Source: Moesziomyces globuligerus
Lineage: Eukaryota; Basidiomycota; Ustilaginomycetes; Ustilaginales; Ustilaginaceae
Assembly: GCA_030849465.1 (NCBI GenBank)
Contig: JARVLF010000020.1
Location: 574,367-638,366 of the forward strand
DNA length: 64,000 bases
Direction: 5' to 3'
The position numbers and the translations under genes are program-made. Below are positions 40,338-52,722 of this stretch, in pieces. Below the pieces are notes generated by a model that saw only the letters and a program-made list of their open reading frames with translations, ran no database searches and had not been told where the DNA came from. Numbering within the stretch: position 1 is the first letter of the stretch; each line of letters begins with the position of its first letter.

Positions 40338-41318
40338 GGCTAGGATAGCTGAAGCGCAGCTAAAGAGGAGATGTCAAACTTGAACCACGTTGAGAAGTGG
40401 GAACCGAAGGCGAAGCGAAGATGTGCTACTGCTACAGGCGGCAAGGGTTATGTGGATTGAAGTGGATGGAGTGCAGCGAGATCAACACTCTATATACCTG
40501 ATGCCAGTCTGACCATAGCTCAGCTGGGACGCGTCTAGGGATCAGGGAGGCTCTGCGCTGAGAGAGCAACTGCGAAGCGTCGTGGATTCCTTCTGAGCAT
40601 GTTGTGCACGGACCTCGCCCCTCGATTGCTGCGGGGTGATGTTTCGGCGGATGATGCGTGGGGGCTAAGCGAGCGAATTGTGCTGAGGAGAAGCGCCACG
40701 ATGCTGACGAGCCGAAAGGGTGCGCGGAGATATCGGTGCTTGGCGGGCAGCTCGTGCTGTGCGTGCGGCTGTCAGGTTGAGCACTGGCTGCAGCTTCAAC
40801 CACCGGCGTAAATCACAGAATGCAGCGCACCCTAATCCCCGTCATCCGTCATCCCTGGCTCTTAGCCCCGGGAGATTTTTAAATTTAGCACCTTCCGTGC
40901 CTTGAACAAGCCACGCCGCGGGAAAGCCGACGCTCGCGTCGATGTGCTGCGCCCATTGCACCGATGCGAACCACGTTTGCAGCGCTTCTCGACAGCTCGT
41001 CGATCCTTCGTCGCTCTTGTCCGACTTTAGACTCACACCCTCGGCCGTGTTCGGCGATGAGCGTTGCCGCGGATGCTCATCTACTCCGGACGTATCCGAT
41101 CGTTATCCAGGTTGCGCCTCAATCCGCACCAGTCCCCAGATCAGGGACGAGGGATAAGGATGACGTTTCGCCGACCTTTTGGCTTCTCTCATTGGCATTC
41201 GCGCACAACTGCACCATCAGGGCTTATCACGCAGGAATGAAAGCAGGGATGTGTCGCAGCCATTGCATTACATCATTGATTTGGGAGGGGCTCTTTCATG
41301 CGCACAGCAAGCCGGAGC
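40338..41318. other. intergenic region NmrA-like / VPS27
   Basis: 981 bp with the NmrA-like promoter and the 3' end of VPS27. A tRNA-like fragment near 40,517 was considered and rejected. No other feature. Confidence 0.55.
40491..40496 (-). promoter_or_regulatory. TATA box of the NmrA-like gene
   Basis: TATATA (minus-strand context GGTATATAGAG) about 155 bp upstream of the start codon; position is plausible for a core promoter. Confidence 0.5.
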
Positions 41319-43994
41319 CTAGAACTCGATCAGAGGCGACTCGGTCACAGCTGGGTTGGGCGCGGATGGACTCTTGCTCGGTCCGTTCTGCCACATACCT
41401 GCCGATGAGGGCGCGTTGGTGTATGGGCTAGCCATCGGCGACGTGGCTTCGCGCTGCGCACCGCCAAATCCGTTGTCAGGATGGGGCGCTACGGGGAAGA
41501 TGGGAAGGTAGCTGGTGTCGGCCTTGCCGGGCTGCTGCTGCTGTTGCTGCTGCATATTGTACGAAGCCGATCTCGACGCCGTGGGTGAGTTGGGGTTGAC
41601 CGGTTGCTGCTGTGGCTGCTGCTGTGGCTGCTGCGAGGGCTGCGACTGCTGGGGCTGCGGTGGTTGCTGGTACTGCTGTTGGGGCTGCTGCTGTTGCTGG
41701 ACGGCGTGCTGCGCTCCTGCGGAGCCGACGCCCTCACTTTGCGGAGGTGGAGCAACCGCCTGGATGGGCACCGGATTCCATCCATTGCGGCTTGAGACGG
41801 AGGTATCCGCCGACAAGCGCGGGTGGACCGTCGTGTCATCGCCAAGGCTGGCGTGGCCAGCATTGACTGGCTCCGCCGCAAACGTCGCGGGGCCACTGGG
41901 CAAATGGCTATCCGAGATGCCGTCGGTGCGAACCGACAGCGGTCCGCCTCGTCCACCGGCTGGTTCCGATGCCACTGTGCCAGGCGCTTCTGTGTAGGGT
42001 GAACTGGCGTCGTAGGATGCGCCGTTCGCCTGTGGATGCCAAGAAGGATTCGCCATGGCTCCAGCATGCGCGCCATGAGGACCGTAATGCGTCGAGCCCG
42101 TCGCGGGCGCAGAGGAGGTAGCCTGAAGCTCGCCGTAGTTTGCATTCGGACGTCCCGATGCAGGGCCGGGCACGCCGTACGATTGCTGAGAATACTGCTG
42201 CGCCGCGTAGGGCGTCGAACCCGAGCCATACTGTGGCTGCGTCGGATGGGCCGGTTGAGGCTGCTGATGAGTCTGGTATGCTGGCTGGTCGTGTGATGCG
42301 TGCTGAGGGTGCCATGGCATCGGGGCCTGGGCATAGTCGGCATTCGAAGTGCCTGGATATCCCTGCGGTGCTTGTGAGGCTTGCGGCGCCTGTGGATACA
42401 TTGAGGGTGCGGCGGGGTGCATAGAAGCATAGGCAGGATCGCCGTCGTGTGCGGATGCATGCTGATCGTAAGAGTAAGCATAAGGCTGCTGCGATGCCGC
42501 AGCGTGAGCGTGCTGCCTGGGGACGTTGGATGCGTATGCCTGCGCGGGTCGGTACATCTGTGCGTCCAAGAGACGGTCGTAGAGTCGCACGGCCTCGGTG
42601 AGCTTGTCGTGCATCGAGACGAGCACGTTGTGACGACGATGACCCTCTTCGAGATTGCGCGCCATTCTGGGACGTGCCGCCGATGCTTTTTCGTACAGCG
42701 CCTGCACCTGCTGTGGCACGGGAGCGCCGATCGTCCCGCTTCGTTGGTTTTGCAGCTGCTGCACCTGCACGGTCTGGGAGAAGGTGAGGATGCTGTCGAC
42801 GTCCTGTGACGCCAGATCGAGAGAAGGCGGCAAGGGCAGGTCGGATCGAGATGGTTGCGAGGCGTCGGCTGGGCCAGCGGTGGTGGCGGCAGCGTCGTTG
42901 AGGCCGTCTGGAGCGCTGGGCTGAGGCGGCGCCCAGTCTCGCAGGCTGGCGGCGATGGCAGCGGCGAGGTCGGGATCATCGTCCGCATCCGTGCCCTCTA
43001 GTACGCGGCCGTGAGGAGCCCTCTGGGAGGAGAGCTGCGCCGCACTCGACGGATTGCTAGGAGCTTCGGGGCGGGAGGACTGGGGAGCGGCCTGTCCGGA
43101 GGCTTCGAGCGAGAGCTTGATGGCGAGGGCGAGATCGTCTTCCTCCTTCTTGCGTGCGCTGCGTTTGGATTGCCCCGATAGGGTGGCTGAGCGCTGATGG
43201 GATGCCGAGGCACCGCGACCCGAGGGGACGTGCTTGGAATTGGAGCCGGCGCTTTTGGAGCGCGATAGCTTGGCGGCGTTCTTGGGTGGGCCCTTGCGTG
43301 CAAAGCAGCCATCGCAGACGCGGACATCCTGGCCGATGCCGAACCAAGGGAGCGCCATGTTGTGACTGGAGCATTGTTGGCAGAAGACGTTGCCGCAATT
43401 GCGGCAGTGATGCTTGCGGTTGAAGGTGGTGAAAGCGGTCCTGCATCGCATGCAGACCTCGCCGTCGACCCACTCAGGCGCGGTGAGGGTCTCTACGAGC
43501 GCGGCGGAGGCGGCAGCGTTGGGATCGAGAGGAGGGAAATCGAATGCGGAGTCGGCCTTGAGCTGCTTGTAGATGTCGATGATGTAGGCCATCTGCGCGG
43601 GTTTTGCCTGAGCGATCTGGGACCAGTTCTGAATGAGGCCGAGGGCTTTTGCCTTGACATCGTGGTTGACGCCGGCCGGATTGCGGAGGATGGAGACGAG
43701 GTTGTCCATGAACTCGCGCGAGGCGACCTCCTGGAGAAAGTGATCGCCGCCATTCTTGATGCAGATGTCGGTGAGGCCGAGGGCGAGCAGGACGACATTG
43801 GGGTTCTTGTGACCGACGCGACGCTTGAGCACCTGCATGGCCTGCTTGGCGGGGACCTGTTTGGCTCTTACTTGGTCGCAGATGTCGAGGTTGAGGGCGA
43901 TGTCTTCAGAGCCGACCGGCAGCAGCTCCGAAGTGGCCTTTTCGACCTGCTCGGTGAAGGCATCAGCGCCCCATCCAGACCAGAGAGCCGACAT
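41319..43994 (-). CDS. VPS27: ESCRT-0 subunit Vps27 (VHS, FYVE, UIM)
   Basis: Endosomal sorting protein that binds ubiquitinated cargo and PI3P and recruits ESCRT-I and clathrin. The ATG at 43,994 (MSALWSGWGADAF) gives 891 residues; upstream in-frame codons are Pro/Ser-rich leader. Domains: VHS (1-150, ATSELLPVGSEDIALNLDIC; NVVLLALGLTDICIKNGG), FYVE finger (about 178-232, FNRKHHCRNCGNVFCQQC, with the R(R/K)HHCR basic patch), two UIMs near 285 (DLALAIKLSLEAS) and 340 (DLAAAIAASL), a GAT-like helical part, then a long Pro/Gln/Tyr/His-rich tail with poly-Gln runs. The extreme C-terminus SPLIEF fits a clathrin-box-like LIEx motif as in other Vps27/Hrs proteins. The Gln-rich tail is much longer than in yeast. 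Confidence 0.95.
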   Translation of the reverse strand: MSALWSGWGADAFTEQVEKATSELLPVGSEDIALNLDICDQVRAKQVPAKQAMQVLKRRVGHKNPNVVLLALGLTDICIKNGGDHFLQEVASREFMDNLVSILRNPAGVNHDVKAKALGLIQNWSQIAQAKPAQMAYIIDIYKQLKADSAFDFPPLDPNAAASAALVETLTAPEWVDGEVCMRCRTAFTTFNRKHHCRNCGNVFCQQCSSHNMALPWFGIGQDVRVCDGCFARKGPPKNAAKLSRSKSAGSNSKHVPSGRGASASHQRSATLSGQSKRSARKKEEDDLALAIKLSLEASGQAAPQSSRPEAPSNPSSAAQLSSQRAPHGRVLEGTDADDDPDLAAAIAASLRDWAPPQPSAPDGLNDAAATTAGPADASQPSRSDLPLPPSLDLASQDVDSILTFSQTVQVQQLQNQRSGTIGAPVPQQVQALYEKASAARPRMARNLEEGHRRHNVLVSMHDKLTEAVRLYDRLLDAQMYRPAQAYASNVPRQHAHAAASQQPYAYSYDQHASAHDGDPAYASMHPAAPSMYPQAPQASQAPQGYPGTSNADYAQAPMPWHPQHASHDQPAYQTHQQPQPAHPTQPQYGSGSTPYAAQQYSQQSYGVPGPASGRPNANYGELQATSSAPATGSTHYGPHGAHAGAMANPSWHPQANGASYDASSPYTEAPGTVASEPAGGRGGPLSVRTDGISDSHLPSGPATFAAEPVNAGHASLGDDTTVHPRLSADTSVSSRNGWNPVPIQAVAPPPQSEGVGSAGAQHAVQQQQQPQQQYQQPPQPQQSQPSQQPQQQPQQQPVNPNSPTASRSASYNMQQQQQQQPGKADTSYLPIFPVAPHPDNGFGGAQREATSPMASPYTNAPSSAGMWQNGPSKSPSAPNPAVTESPLIEF

Positions 43995-45607
43995 GGTGGG
44001 AACCGTATGCGCAGGGATGCGAGGCGGATGTGCCGATGGATGGGGAGGCGTCCAATGCGATACGCCGGCTCGCGCGACACCTGAACGGATTCGGTGATGG
44101 CGATGGACACGGCCGAGCGGAGGTCCAAGTTCGGCGGTCTGGTGTGCGCGTGTCCGGAGCACCGGCCGGGCTGTCTCGCGAGGTGGAGACGCAAGGAAAA
44201 GGGCGAGGATGGAAGGGATGTGAGGGGGAGGCAGCGTGATGGAGGCGGGTGAGTAGGCTCGCTTAGTGGGGATGGAGAGGGTGTGTGTTTCTCGAGGCGC
44301 TTGGGCGGAGGCGGCGGCGCGGGGTGGCCGAGCTGTGCACTGACGCAGCGCGCTGCAACTCAGCTCGCTACAGTACGCACGCCCAGACCAGGTCTTCTTC
44401 GCGCGGCAAGCCCCTGGAAAAGCCAAGCACAGCCAACTGAGCATCGCGCCCCGCTTTTCTTTGTTCGAGTGTGTTAGCACGGAGGGCTGCACAGCGATAA
44501 ATTTCGGATCGTACTCGATCACACGGCTGGGCATCGCGCCAATCTGTGAATATCAGCGCCGAGTGGAAATTCCGAGATGGCTCACGGCAGGCAGAGTTGC
44601 CAGCCTGAGGGCGCAATTTCATTGGGGGATGCAGAGCCGCGCTGTCGTGCGCAGCAGCAAAAGCGTCGCAGCAGAGCGCAGCAGCAGAGAGCGCGCGCGC
44701 GCGGGCTCAGCTCGAGAGGACTGCGCGTTTTCACCCCAGCTCGCGATCTGTCTTGTGTTGGCGACCGGGCTCTTTAGCAGAGGCAGGCGACTGGCGACTG
44801 CTTGCTGAGCACCGAGCCATCTGGAATTCCTGCCTCGTCTCGCGCCTTCTTGGCTGTCGTCGCTGCTGCTGCTGCTGCTGCTGCTGTTGCTGCTGCTGCC
44901 GCTGCCTGCCGCCGCTGCTGACCATCGGCCGTCGTCGCCGCTCGCCATCACCACCTTCTCGCCACCATCCTCACCCTCGCATCCATCACCCTCATCCTCG
45001 CACATCCCTCCTTCTTCATCATCACCGCCGCCCTTGCATCCGCCGCTGCCGTCACCTCCACGGCAGTCTTCAAAAGCGCACCTCTCTCACCGTTTTTCGT
45101 GAGAGTCGTTCGCAGCACTCGCTCGTTTCTTCGCCTCGTTCGCCTCGCTTCTGGCATCACACATTTGCATCCGTCCGCCTTCCTCACCACCAAAAAAAGC
45201 GGCTCTCGACCACAACGCAATTGCGTTCTTCCATCATACGCACCGATCCGCATTCGCACAGAGACCCACAGAACTCTTCAGCCGCCCTGCATCGGCTCGC
45301 CCCGCCCCGCCACGACCTCATACATGCTCTCCATCTGATTCCGTCCCGCCTTCCCTGTGGATATCCCCACTCGGTCTACACAACCCGCTGAAAAAGCAGC
45401 TCTCGACTCTTTCCGCATCGCTCGTCGTGCCTCGCAGGCTTCTGCTTCACAACACGCGCGTCTCAGCGTCAACCTCTTCGTGCTGCAGTCGCCTCACCCT
45501 TCGCGTCCCCAAACGCACGCCTCATTCGCCTCATAGCGACGGACGTCCAGTCCTCTCGCCATCCAGCCCATCCGACACCGACATCACGCCCTAATTCACC
45601 ATTCACC
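43995..45607. other. divergent promoter region VPS27 / RPB1
   Basis: 1.6 kb. A CTG trinucleotide tract lies at about 44,861-44,907, followed by a long CT-rich, CATCC-rich stretch leading to the RPB1 start. Short ORFs on either strand encode repeat-derived poly-Q or poly-C and are rejected. Confidence 0.6.
44861..44907. repeat. CTG/CAG trinucleotide microsatellite
   Basis: About 15 CTG units with TTG and CCG interruptions in the RPB1/VPS27 intergenic region. Confidence 0.75.
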
Positions 45608-48600
45608 ATGAGTGCTCAGGCGGGTCAATCTTTCGCTCATTCCACTGCACCCATCCGCCCCGTGCGTGAGGTGCAGTTCGGTATCTTGAGTCCCGAAGAG
45701 ATTGTACGTATCCAGAACGCTCTGCCTATGGTCAAGGACGTGACCAGCCGCGCGCACGCTGCACATACGCTGCGCGCGTGCTGCGCTCCAGTGCTCCGGC
45801 ACTGCCATCACTGCTGCGACTGGGCGAGTGCGTCCTAGATACCCAGATGATCCGTCCAGATCGCTGACAATTTCGGACCTGCTTCTCCGTCTCCGTCTTC
45901 GTCATCCTGGCATCTCTGCCCGTTGCACTCATCTTCTTGTCCGTCCTCTTCCCCCTCTTCTCCTAAACAGCGTGCCATCTCGGTGTGCAAGATCGAGGTC
46001 CCCGAGGTCAAGGATGAAGCTGGCAAGCCTCGCATCGGCGGTCTTTCCGACCCTCGCCTCGGCACCCTTGACAGGAACTACAAGTGCCAGACTTGTGGTG
46101 AGGGTCACCAAGAGTGCCCAGGCCACTTCGGTCACATTGACCTTGCCAAACCCGTCTTCCACATTGGCTACCTCGGCAAGGTCAAAAAGATCCTCGAGTG
46201 TGTCTGCTTCCACTGCGGCAAGCTCAAAGCCGATGTCGTAGGTATCCCCGCCCGCCCCTCCGTCCTGCTCTGACCTCGGTTTCGCTGACTGGCCGCCATG
46301 CCCCACTTCCCTTTGCATCCCGTCGCCACGCACAGGCGACCGACCCGGTCTTTGACCAGATCGTCAAGGCGACGCGTGGCAGCCGCAAGCGTCGTTTCCA
46401 GCGCGTCTGGGAATACTGCTCCAAGAAGATGGTCTGCGAGGCTGACGACCCCAAGGACGAGGACGAGATGGGCTTTGAGGAGCATGCCAAGCCCGGTCAT
46501 GGAGGCTGTGGTCGCGTACAGCCCAACATCCGTCGCGAGGGTCTCAAGCTCTTCACCCAGTGGAAAAAGGGCAAGGGCGAGGACGAGGATGGCGAGGAGT
46601 CTGCCATCGCCCAGCCGGAGAAGCGTCCCTTGCCTGCCTCGGAAGCGCACACGATCCTCAAAAAGATGCTTCCCGAGGACATTGCCGTTCTCGGTCTCTC
46701 GGAAGAGCACGCACGTCCCGATTGGATGATCCTCACCGTCATGCCCGTTCCTCCGCCACCAGTCAGGCCCTCCGTGCAGGACGGAGGCGAGGACGATCTG
46801 ACCTACAAGCTCGCCGACGTCATTCGCGCCAACGCAACGCTCAAGAAGATGGAGCAGGAAGGTACGCCTGCGCACATCCTCGCCGACTTTGAGCAGCTCC
46901 TCCAATTCCACTGCGCTACCTTCATGGACAACGACATCGCAGGCCAGCCTCAAGCCATGCAGTCCAGCGGTAGGCCCATCAAGTCGGTCCGAGCGCGTTT
47001 GAAGGGAAAGGAAGGCCGTCTTCGTGGCAACTTGATGGGCAAGCGTGTCAACTTTTCCGCTCGTACCGTCATCACTGGTGACCCGCTTCTCGAGCTCGAC
47101 GAGGTTGGTGTGCCCAAGTCGATTGCCCGCAACCTCACATACCCGGAGCGAGTGACTCCTTACAACAGGGCCTGGCTGTCCGAGCTGGTCCGCAATGGCC
47201 CCAACGACTATCCTGGTGCCAAATACGTCATCCGCGACACTGGTGAACGTATCGATCTGAAGTACAACCGACGAAGCGACATGGCGCTGCAGCCCGGCTG
47301 GATCGTCGAGCGCCATCTCAAGGACGGCGATTACATTCTCTTCAACCGACAGCCCTCGCTCCACAAGATGTCCATGATGTCTCACCGCATCAAGTTGATG
47401 GACTACTCCACCTTCCGTCTCAACCTCAGTGTCACGCCGCCCTACAACGCCGATTTCGACGGTGACGAGATGAACCTCCACGTGCCTCAGAGCGAAGAGA
47501 CTCGCGCCGAGCTTTCGCAGATCGCTTGGGTACCCCGCCAGATCGTCTCGCCCCAGGCCAACAAGCCCGTCATGGGCATCGTCCAGGACACGCTCTGCGG
47601 TATCCGCAAGTTCTCGCTCCGAGACTGTCTGCTGGACTACCAGCAGGTGCAGCAGATCCTCCTCTGGGTTGCCGACTGGGATGGCGTCGTGCCCATGCCA
47701 TGCATTCTCAAGCCCAAACCGTACTGGTCGGGCAAGCAGATCCTGTCCATGTGCATCCCCAAGGGTATCAACGTCTTCCTCGACAAGGACAAAGGGCTCA
47801 AGAACAACTTCTTGAAGGACGACGGTGTCTACATCGAGAACGGTGAGATCATGTACGGCGTGATCAACAAGAAGGTGGTCGGTGCCTCGGCGGGTGGTCT
47901 GATCCACATCATCTTCCGAGAGAAGGGTCCCGTCGTCTGCAAGCGTTTCTTCTCGGGTGTCCAGCGCGTCGTCAATTTCTGGCTCTTGCACAACGGTTTC
48001 TCGATCGGTATCGGTGACACGGTCGCAGATAAGGCCACCACCGAGAACATCAACCAGACCATCACGGCTGCCAAGGCGGCTGTCATGGACTACATCGAGT
48101 ACGCTCGCCACGATTGGCTCAAGGTGGAGGCTGGTATGACCCTCCGCGAGTCTTTCGAAGCCAACGTCAACCGTGTGCTCAACCAGGCGCGTGACGACGT
48201 CGGCAACCACGCAGAGAGCAGTTTGCCCGACTTCAACAACGTCAAGCAGATGGTCGTTGCTGGTTCCAAGGGTTCCTTCATCAACATCTCGCAGATGTCG
48301 GCCTGTGTCGGTCAACAGTCCGTCGAGGGTAAGCGTATCCCTTTCGGCTTCCGTCACCGCAGTCTTCCTCACTTCACCAAGGACGACTTTACGCCGGAGA
48401 GCCGAGGGTTCGTCGAGAACTCCTACCTCCGAGGCCTTACGGCGCAAGAGTTCTTCTTCCACGCCATGGCTGGTCGAGAGGGTCTCATTGACACGGCCGT
48501 CAAGACCGCCGAGACGGGATACATTCAGCGTCGTCTGGTCAAGGCGCTCGAGGATGTGATGGTTTGCTACGATGGCACGGTCCGAAACTCGACCAACAAC

Positions 48601-51327
48601 GTCATTCAGTTTGCTTACGGAGAGGACGGCATCGACGGCGCCCAGGTCGAGACCCAGACGCTGCTGACGCTTAAGCTCAACGATGCCGACTTCCGCCACA
48701 TGTTCCACGTCGACCTGCACGACGGCGGGTACAAGAAAGGCACCCTGCGCCCCGGCCTCGGCGACTGGTCGCAAGAGCTTCAGGATGTCCTTGATGAGGA
48801 GTTCGCCCAGCTCGAGGCTGACCGACACATGCTGCGTTCCGAGATCTTCCAGTCGGATCAGGTGCAGGTGCGTCTGCCCATGAACGTGGCCCGCTTGGTG
48901 CTCAACGCCCAGCAGATCTTCCACATCGACCAGCGTAAGCCAAGCGACCTCTCGCCCGTCGAGATCATTGTCGGTCTGCGCGAGGTGCTCGAGCGTCTTG
49001 TTGTTATCCGCGGCGACGATCCCATCTCCCGCGAGGCGCAGACGAACGCGACGCTGCTGTTCAAGATCCACCTTCGCTCGTACCTGTGCTCCAAGATGGT
49101 GATCGAGCAGCACCACATCAACAAGGAGGCCTGGGAGTGGATCCTCGGTGAGATCGAGGGTCAGTTCGCCCGCTCCGTCGCCAACCCAGGCGAGATGTGC
49201 GGTACCTTGGCGGCGCAGAGTATCGGAGAGCCTGCGACGCAGATGACGCTCAACACCTTCCACTACGCCGGTGTGTCGAGTAAGAACGTCACTCTGGGTG
49301 TCCCGCGTCTCAAGGAGATCATTAACTGCGCCGAGAACATCAAGACGCCCTCAGTGACCGTCTACCTCACCGAGCAGTACAGCCAGTCGCAGGAGGCGGC
49401 CAAGGTCATCCAGACGGCGCTGGCTCACACCACGCTGCAGACCGTCACTTCGGCGGTTGAGGTGCACTACGATCCGGATCCGTCGGCGACCGTGATCGAG
49501 GAGGACAAGGACTTCGTCGAGGCGTTCTTCGCCATTCCTGACGAGGAGGTCGAGGCGAGCCTGGAACGTCAGTCCCCTTGGCTTCTGCGTCTGGAGCTCG
49601 ACCGTGCCCAGATGCTTGACAAGAACCTCACGATGGCGGACGTGGCCTCGAAGATCAGCGCCATGTATGGTCAGGACATCTTCGTGATGCACTCTGAAGA
49701 CAACGCGGAGAACCTGATCCTGCGAATCCGAGTCGTCGACAACGATCCCGAGAAAGAGGCGCAGGGCGAAGAGGAGATCTTCCTCAAAAACCTCGCGTCG
49801 CAGATGCTCGTCGAAATCGACCTCAAGGGTATCAAGGGTATCAAGAAGGTCTACATCGTTCAGCAGGACAACAAGACCCGACGTATCGACCCCGTCACCG
49901 GCGATTGGCGTACCATTTCCGAGTGGGTGCTCGAGACCGACGGAAGCAACCTCTCCGAGGTGCTTGCTGTCGAGGGTGTCGATGCCGTCCGCACGAGCTG
50001 CAACAATCCCGTCGAGATCTTCCGTGTCTTCGGTATCGAGGCTGCTCGTAACTCGCTGCTCAAAGAGACGCGTGCCGTCATCGAGTTTGACGGTTCGTAC
50101 GTCAACTACCGTCATTTGGCTCTGTTGTGCGACATCATGACGAGTCAGGGTGCCCTGATGGCCATCACTCGTCACGGTATCAATCGCACCAACCAGGGAG
50201 CTCTGATGCGCTGCACGTTCGAGGAGACCGTCGAGCTGCTGATCGAGGCAGCCTCTATGGGTGACATCGACGACTGCAAGGGCGTTGCGCAGAACGTGCT
50301 GCTTGGCCAGATGGCGCCGATGGGTACTGGTGCGTTCGATCTCAACCTGGATCTGGACATGCTCAAGGATACGATCGTCAACCACGCCCTTCCGTACGAT
50401 ACGCTGCTCTCGTCTCGTGCCCTCGACGCTGCGGGTGGAAAGACGCCTGGTGCCATGACGCCGTACGACTCGAGCTCGCCTGCCTCGGATGACGCGTTCC
50501 GCGTGCACGAGCAGGCCATGTTCAGTCCGCTCGCCCAGACTGGCGGTGATGAGGGCGGATACAACGACTACCTGCTGGCCGGCCAGAGCCCCATGCGAAC
50601 GCCACTTGGCGCTCAGAGCCCTGCCGGCTACGGCTTTTCACCGGTCTCGCCTGGCTACGTGCCGACATCTCCTGGCTACGCCACCTCGCCGGCTGGTGCC
50701 CTTGGTGGCATGAGTCCGTGGACGGGCAACAACGGCATGGGAGGCACGTCGCCGGCGTACAGTCCCACGTCGCCGCGCATCTTTGGTGGAGCTACGAGTC
50801 CGTCGTATTCGCCGACGTCTCCAAGCTACAGTCCTGCGTCGCCCAACTACTCGCCCTCGAGCCCCGCTGGAGCCGGATACTCGCCCACGAGTCCGCGCAT
50901 GAGCCCGACGAGCCCGATGGGTCGCTACGGCGCCGTCACGAGCCCGCAGTACTCGCCCGCCTCACCCAAGTTCTCGCCAACCAGCCCGAACTACAGTCCT
51001 GCCTCTCCGGCGTACACGCCCACTTCGCCCGTGTACTCGCCCACGTCGCCCGCCATGGCTGGCCGAGGAGGCGCCAAGGGCTTCAGCCCGACCTCGCCGG
51101 CCTACTCTCCCACTTCGCCGCAGTATTCGCCCGCTTCGCCTGCATTCTCGCCGACCTCGCCGCAGTACTCGCCCGCCTCGCCTCAATACTCGCCCACCTC
51201 GCCGCAGTACTCGCCCACGAGTCCGGCTATGGGCGGGGCCGCGTCCGGACCGGGCGCAGCTGGCCCTGGAGGCGCCGCGTCGCCGCGTCGCAGCCGCATG
51301 TCCAACAAGCCGGCTTGGCAGCGTTGA
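45608..51327 (+). CDS. RPB1: RNA polymerase II largest subunit Rpb1, 3 exons
   Basis: Catalytic largest subunit of RNA polymerase II. Exons are 45,608-45,703, 45,971-46,237 and 46,336-51,327. Introns 45,704-45,970 (GTACGT...AACAG) and 46,238-46,335 (GTAGGT...CACAG) are both in phase 0, giving 1,784 residues. Exon 1 ends GILSPEEI and exon 2 continues [12 protein letters not shown]. Exon 2 holds the clamp zinc site ([17 protein letters not shown]). The active-site motif [10 protein letters not shown], the trigger-loop region ([18 protein letters not shown]) and the foot/cleft domains are intact. The C-terminal domain has only about 17 recognisable heptads of form (Y/F)SPxSPx. Position 4 alternates Thr/Ala, position 7 is almost never Ser, and G-rich gaps break the array. 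The tail MSNKPAWQR follows. It is the last core gene before the subtelomere. Confidence 0.97.
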
Positions 51328-52325
51328 GCTGAGCGCTGCCGAGGCGAACGAGAGTGTGGCTGTGGACGTCGAAGCTGGCATCTCTCAAATTACATCTACT
51401 AACCATCGCAGCATCATCTCAATTCCTCTTCCAACCCCGTAAACAAAGTCGCCGCCGATTTAAGCCCTGACAATCCTACTCGTCTCTCCTTCCTCCCGTC
51501 CCCTCTAAGAAAGTCACCACCGCACATGTTCCATGATAGGATCCCGCATCACACCGGTTGATCTGCGAAAAATACCAAGTTCGCCGTACCATCTTTTGGC
51601 GCATTGTGGCATGCGCAGCCTAGCTTGTGAATACCTTCGATTGTTTTTGGGCACAGTCATGAAGTCTACTCGTATTTGCGTGCATTTGTGTCAGCATATG
51701 CAAGTTTTGCTCTCCTCATATGTGTCACTGTAGCAAGGTGTTTGTTAGCGCCGCGCCTCCGCTGCAGTGGCCGACGTAACATCGTCTCGGTCCCACGGTG
51801 CGCCGCAACCCACGCACCCGGCTCACGACCCACGCACTTGGCCCACAGCCCCACAGTGCCAACAGGAAGATCAGTGTAACACCAACGGCGCGCAACGTTG
51901 GCCGCGCCTCCGCACCCACTGGCCTCGGTGCTGATGCGACCCACGGACGTTCTTCCAAAGTAACACTTGCCTGCAGCAACGTCCGTAGGCCGCCCCCCCC
52001 CCCCCCCCCGTACGCCATCCCCACCGTGGGCCATCGAGTCCCACCTGCCTTCTACGGAGGTTGCCTCCGGACCTCCGTCGCTTGTATTACTTAGTTTGCT
52101 CAATAGCTACTCGGTTGACCTGCGCCCTTCTGACGTGATCTGTAGGCCACACCTACGGCCGCTACCGTTACTCTCGACCCCTCCGTACCCGTACACAACC
52201 ATCCCTACGGTCGAAGCCGCACCTGCGGTCTCCAGACCCTTCGGCCTTAACAGTGTTTAGTGTGTTGTACATAGCATATCTCATTCATGTCAATGGAAGC
52301 GATCATTCATGTCATTTCTGTGGTG
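51328..52325. other. transition from core to subtelomere; poly-C tract
   Basis: About 1 kb after the RPB1 stop with no supported gene. A run of 17 C lies at 51,993-52,009. From about 51,750 to 52,250 there are repeated CCCACGC/CCTACGG-type words without a clear unit. Base composition becomes more AT-rich after 52,250, marking the start of subtelomeric sequence. Confidence 0.5.
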
Positions 52326-52722
52326 TTAGTACGTGCATCTGAGCGGCTCCAAGCAATTGGCTTTGGCAGCATTCCGCCCAACCTCATTCATCCAGCCTTG
52401 GACCTTTTCCGGGGTGATTGTCCAGATGGACTCCACAATCTTTTCAACCATGAATGGAGCAGTTGCACTCTGATCTTGTCTGATGCGTGGCTTGATGCAG
52501 CCAAAGACCCACTCGGCAACATTGAGGAATGGCAAGTATGGTGGGAGGAAGTATGCAAGGTGTCCAGCGTCGGCGATGGCTTGTGTGATGGCCGCTCCTT
52601 TGTGAATCCTACAGTTGTCCTTGATGATCCGTGTGCAAGGGTAGCCAAGCTTGTTCATGCGCCGCAGCAGCACTTGTATGAACACAAGGAATGTCACTGC
52701 TTTGAATGAACCCTCTCGTACC
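52326..52722 (-). pseudogene. DDE transposase C-terminal remnant (Tc1/mariner-IS630 type)
   Basis: About 132 residues with the hallmark second and third blocks of a DDE_3-type transposase: RIIKDNCRIHKGAAI (second Asp region), then FLPPYLPFLNVAEWVF, where the Glu is in the place of the third catalytic acid. The first Asp block is absent. The remnant begins exactly where a 145-bp subtelomeric repeat box starts (52,723), so the 5' part was lost by truncation or replaced by the box. The ORF reading through into the box is accidental. No terminal inverted repeats were recognised. The 3' end at 52,326 may be the natural C-terminus. Confidence 0.75.

Noticed and set aside
40505..40560. TAGCTCAGCTGGGA, resembling a tRNA D-arm/A box
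   Set aside because: No matching T-arm/B box or acceptor stem follows at the right distance.
46168..49263. 1,031-codon open frame antisense to RPB1
   Set aside because: GC-rich codon bias leaves the antisense frame free of stops; the sense frame encodes unmistakable Rpb1.
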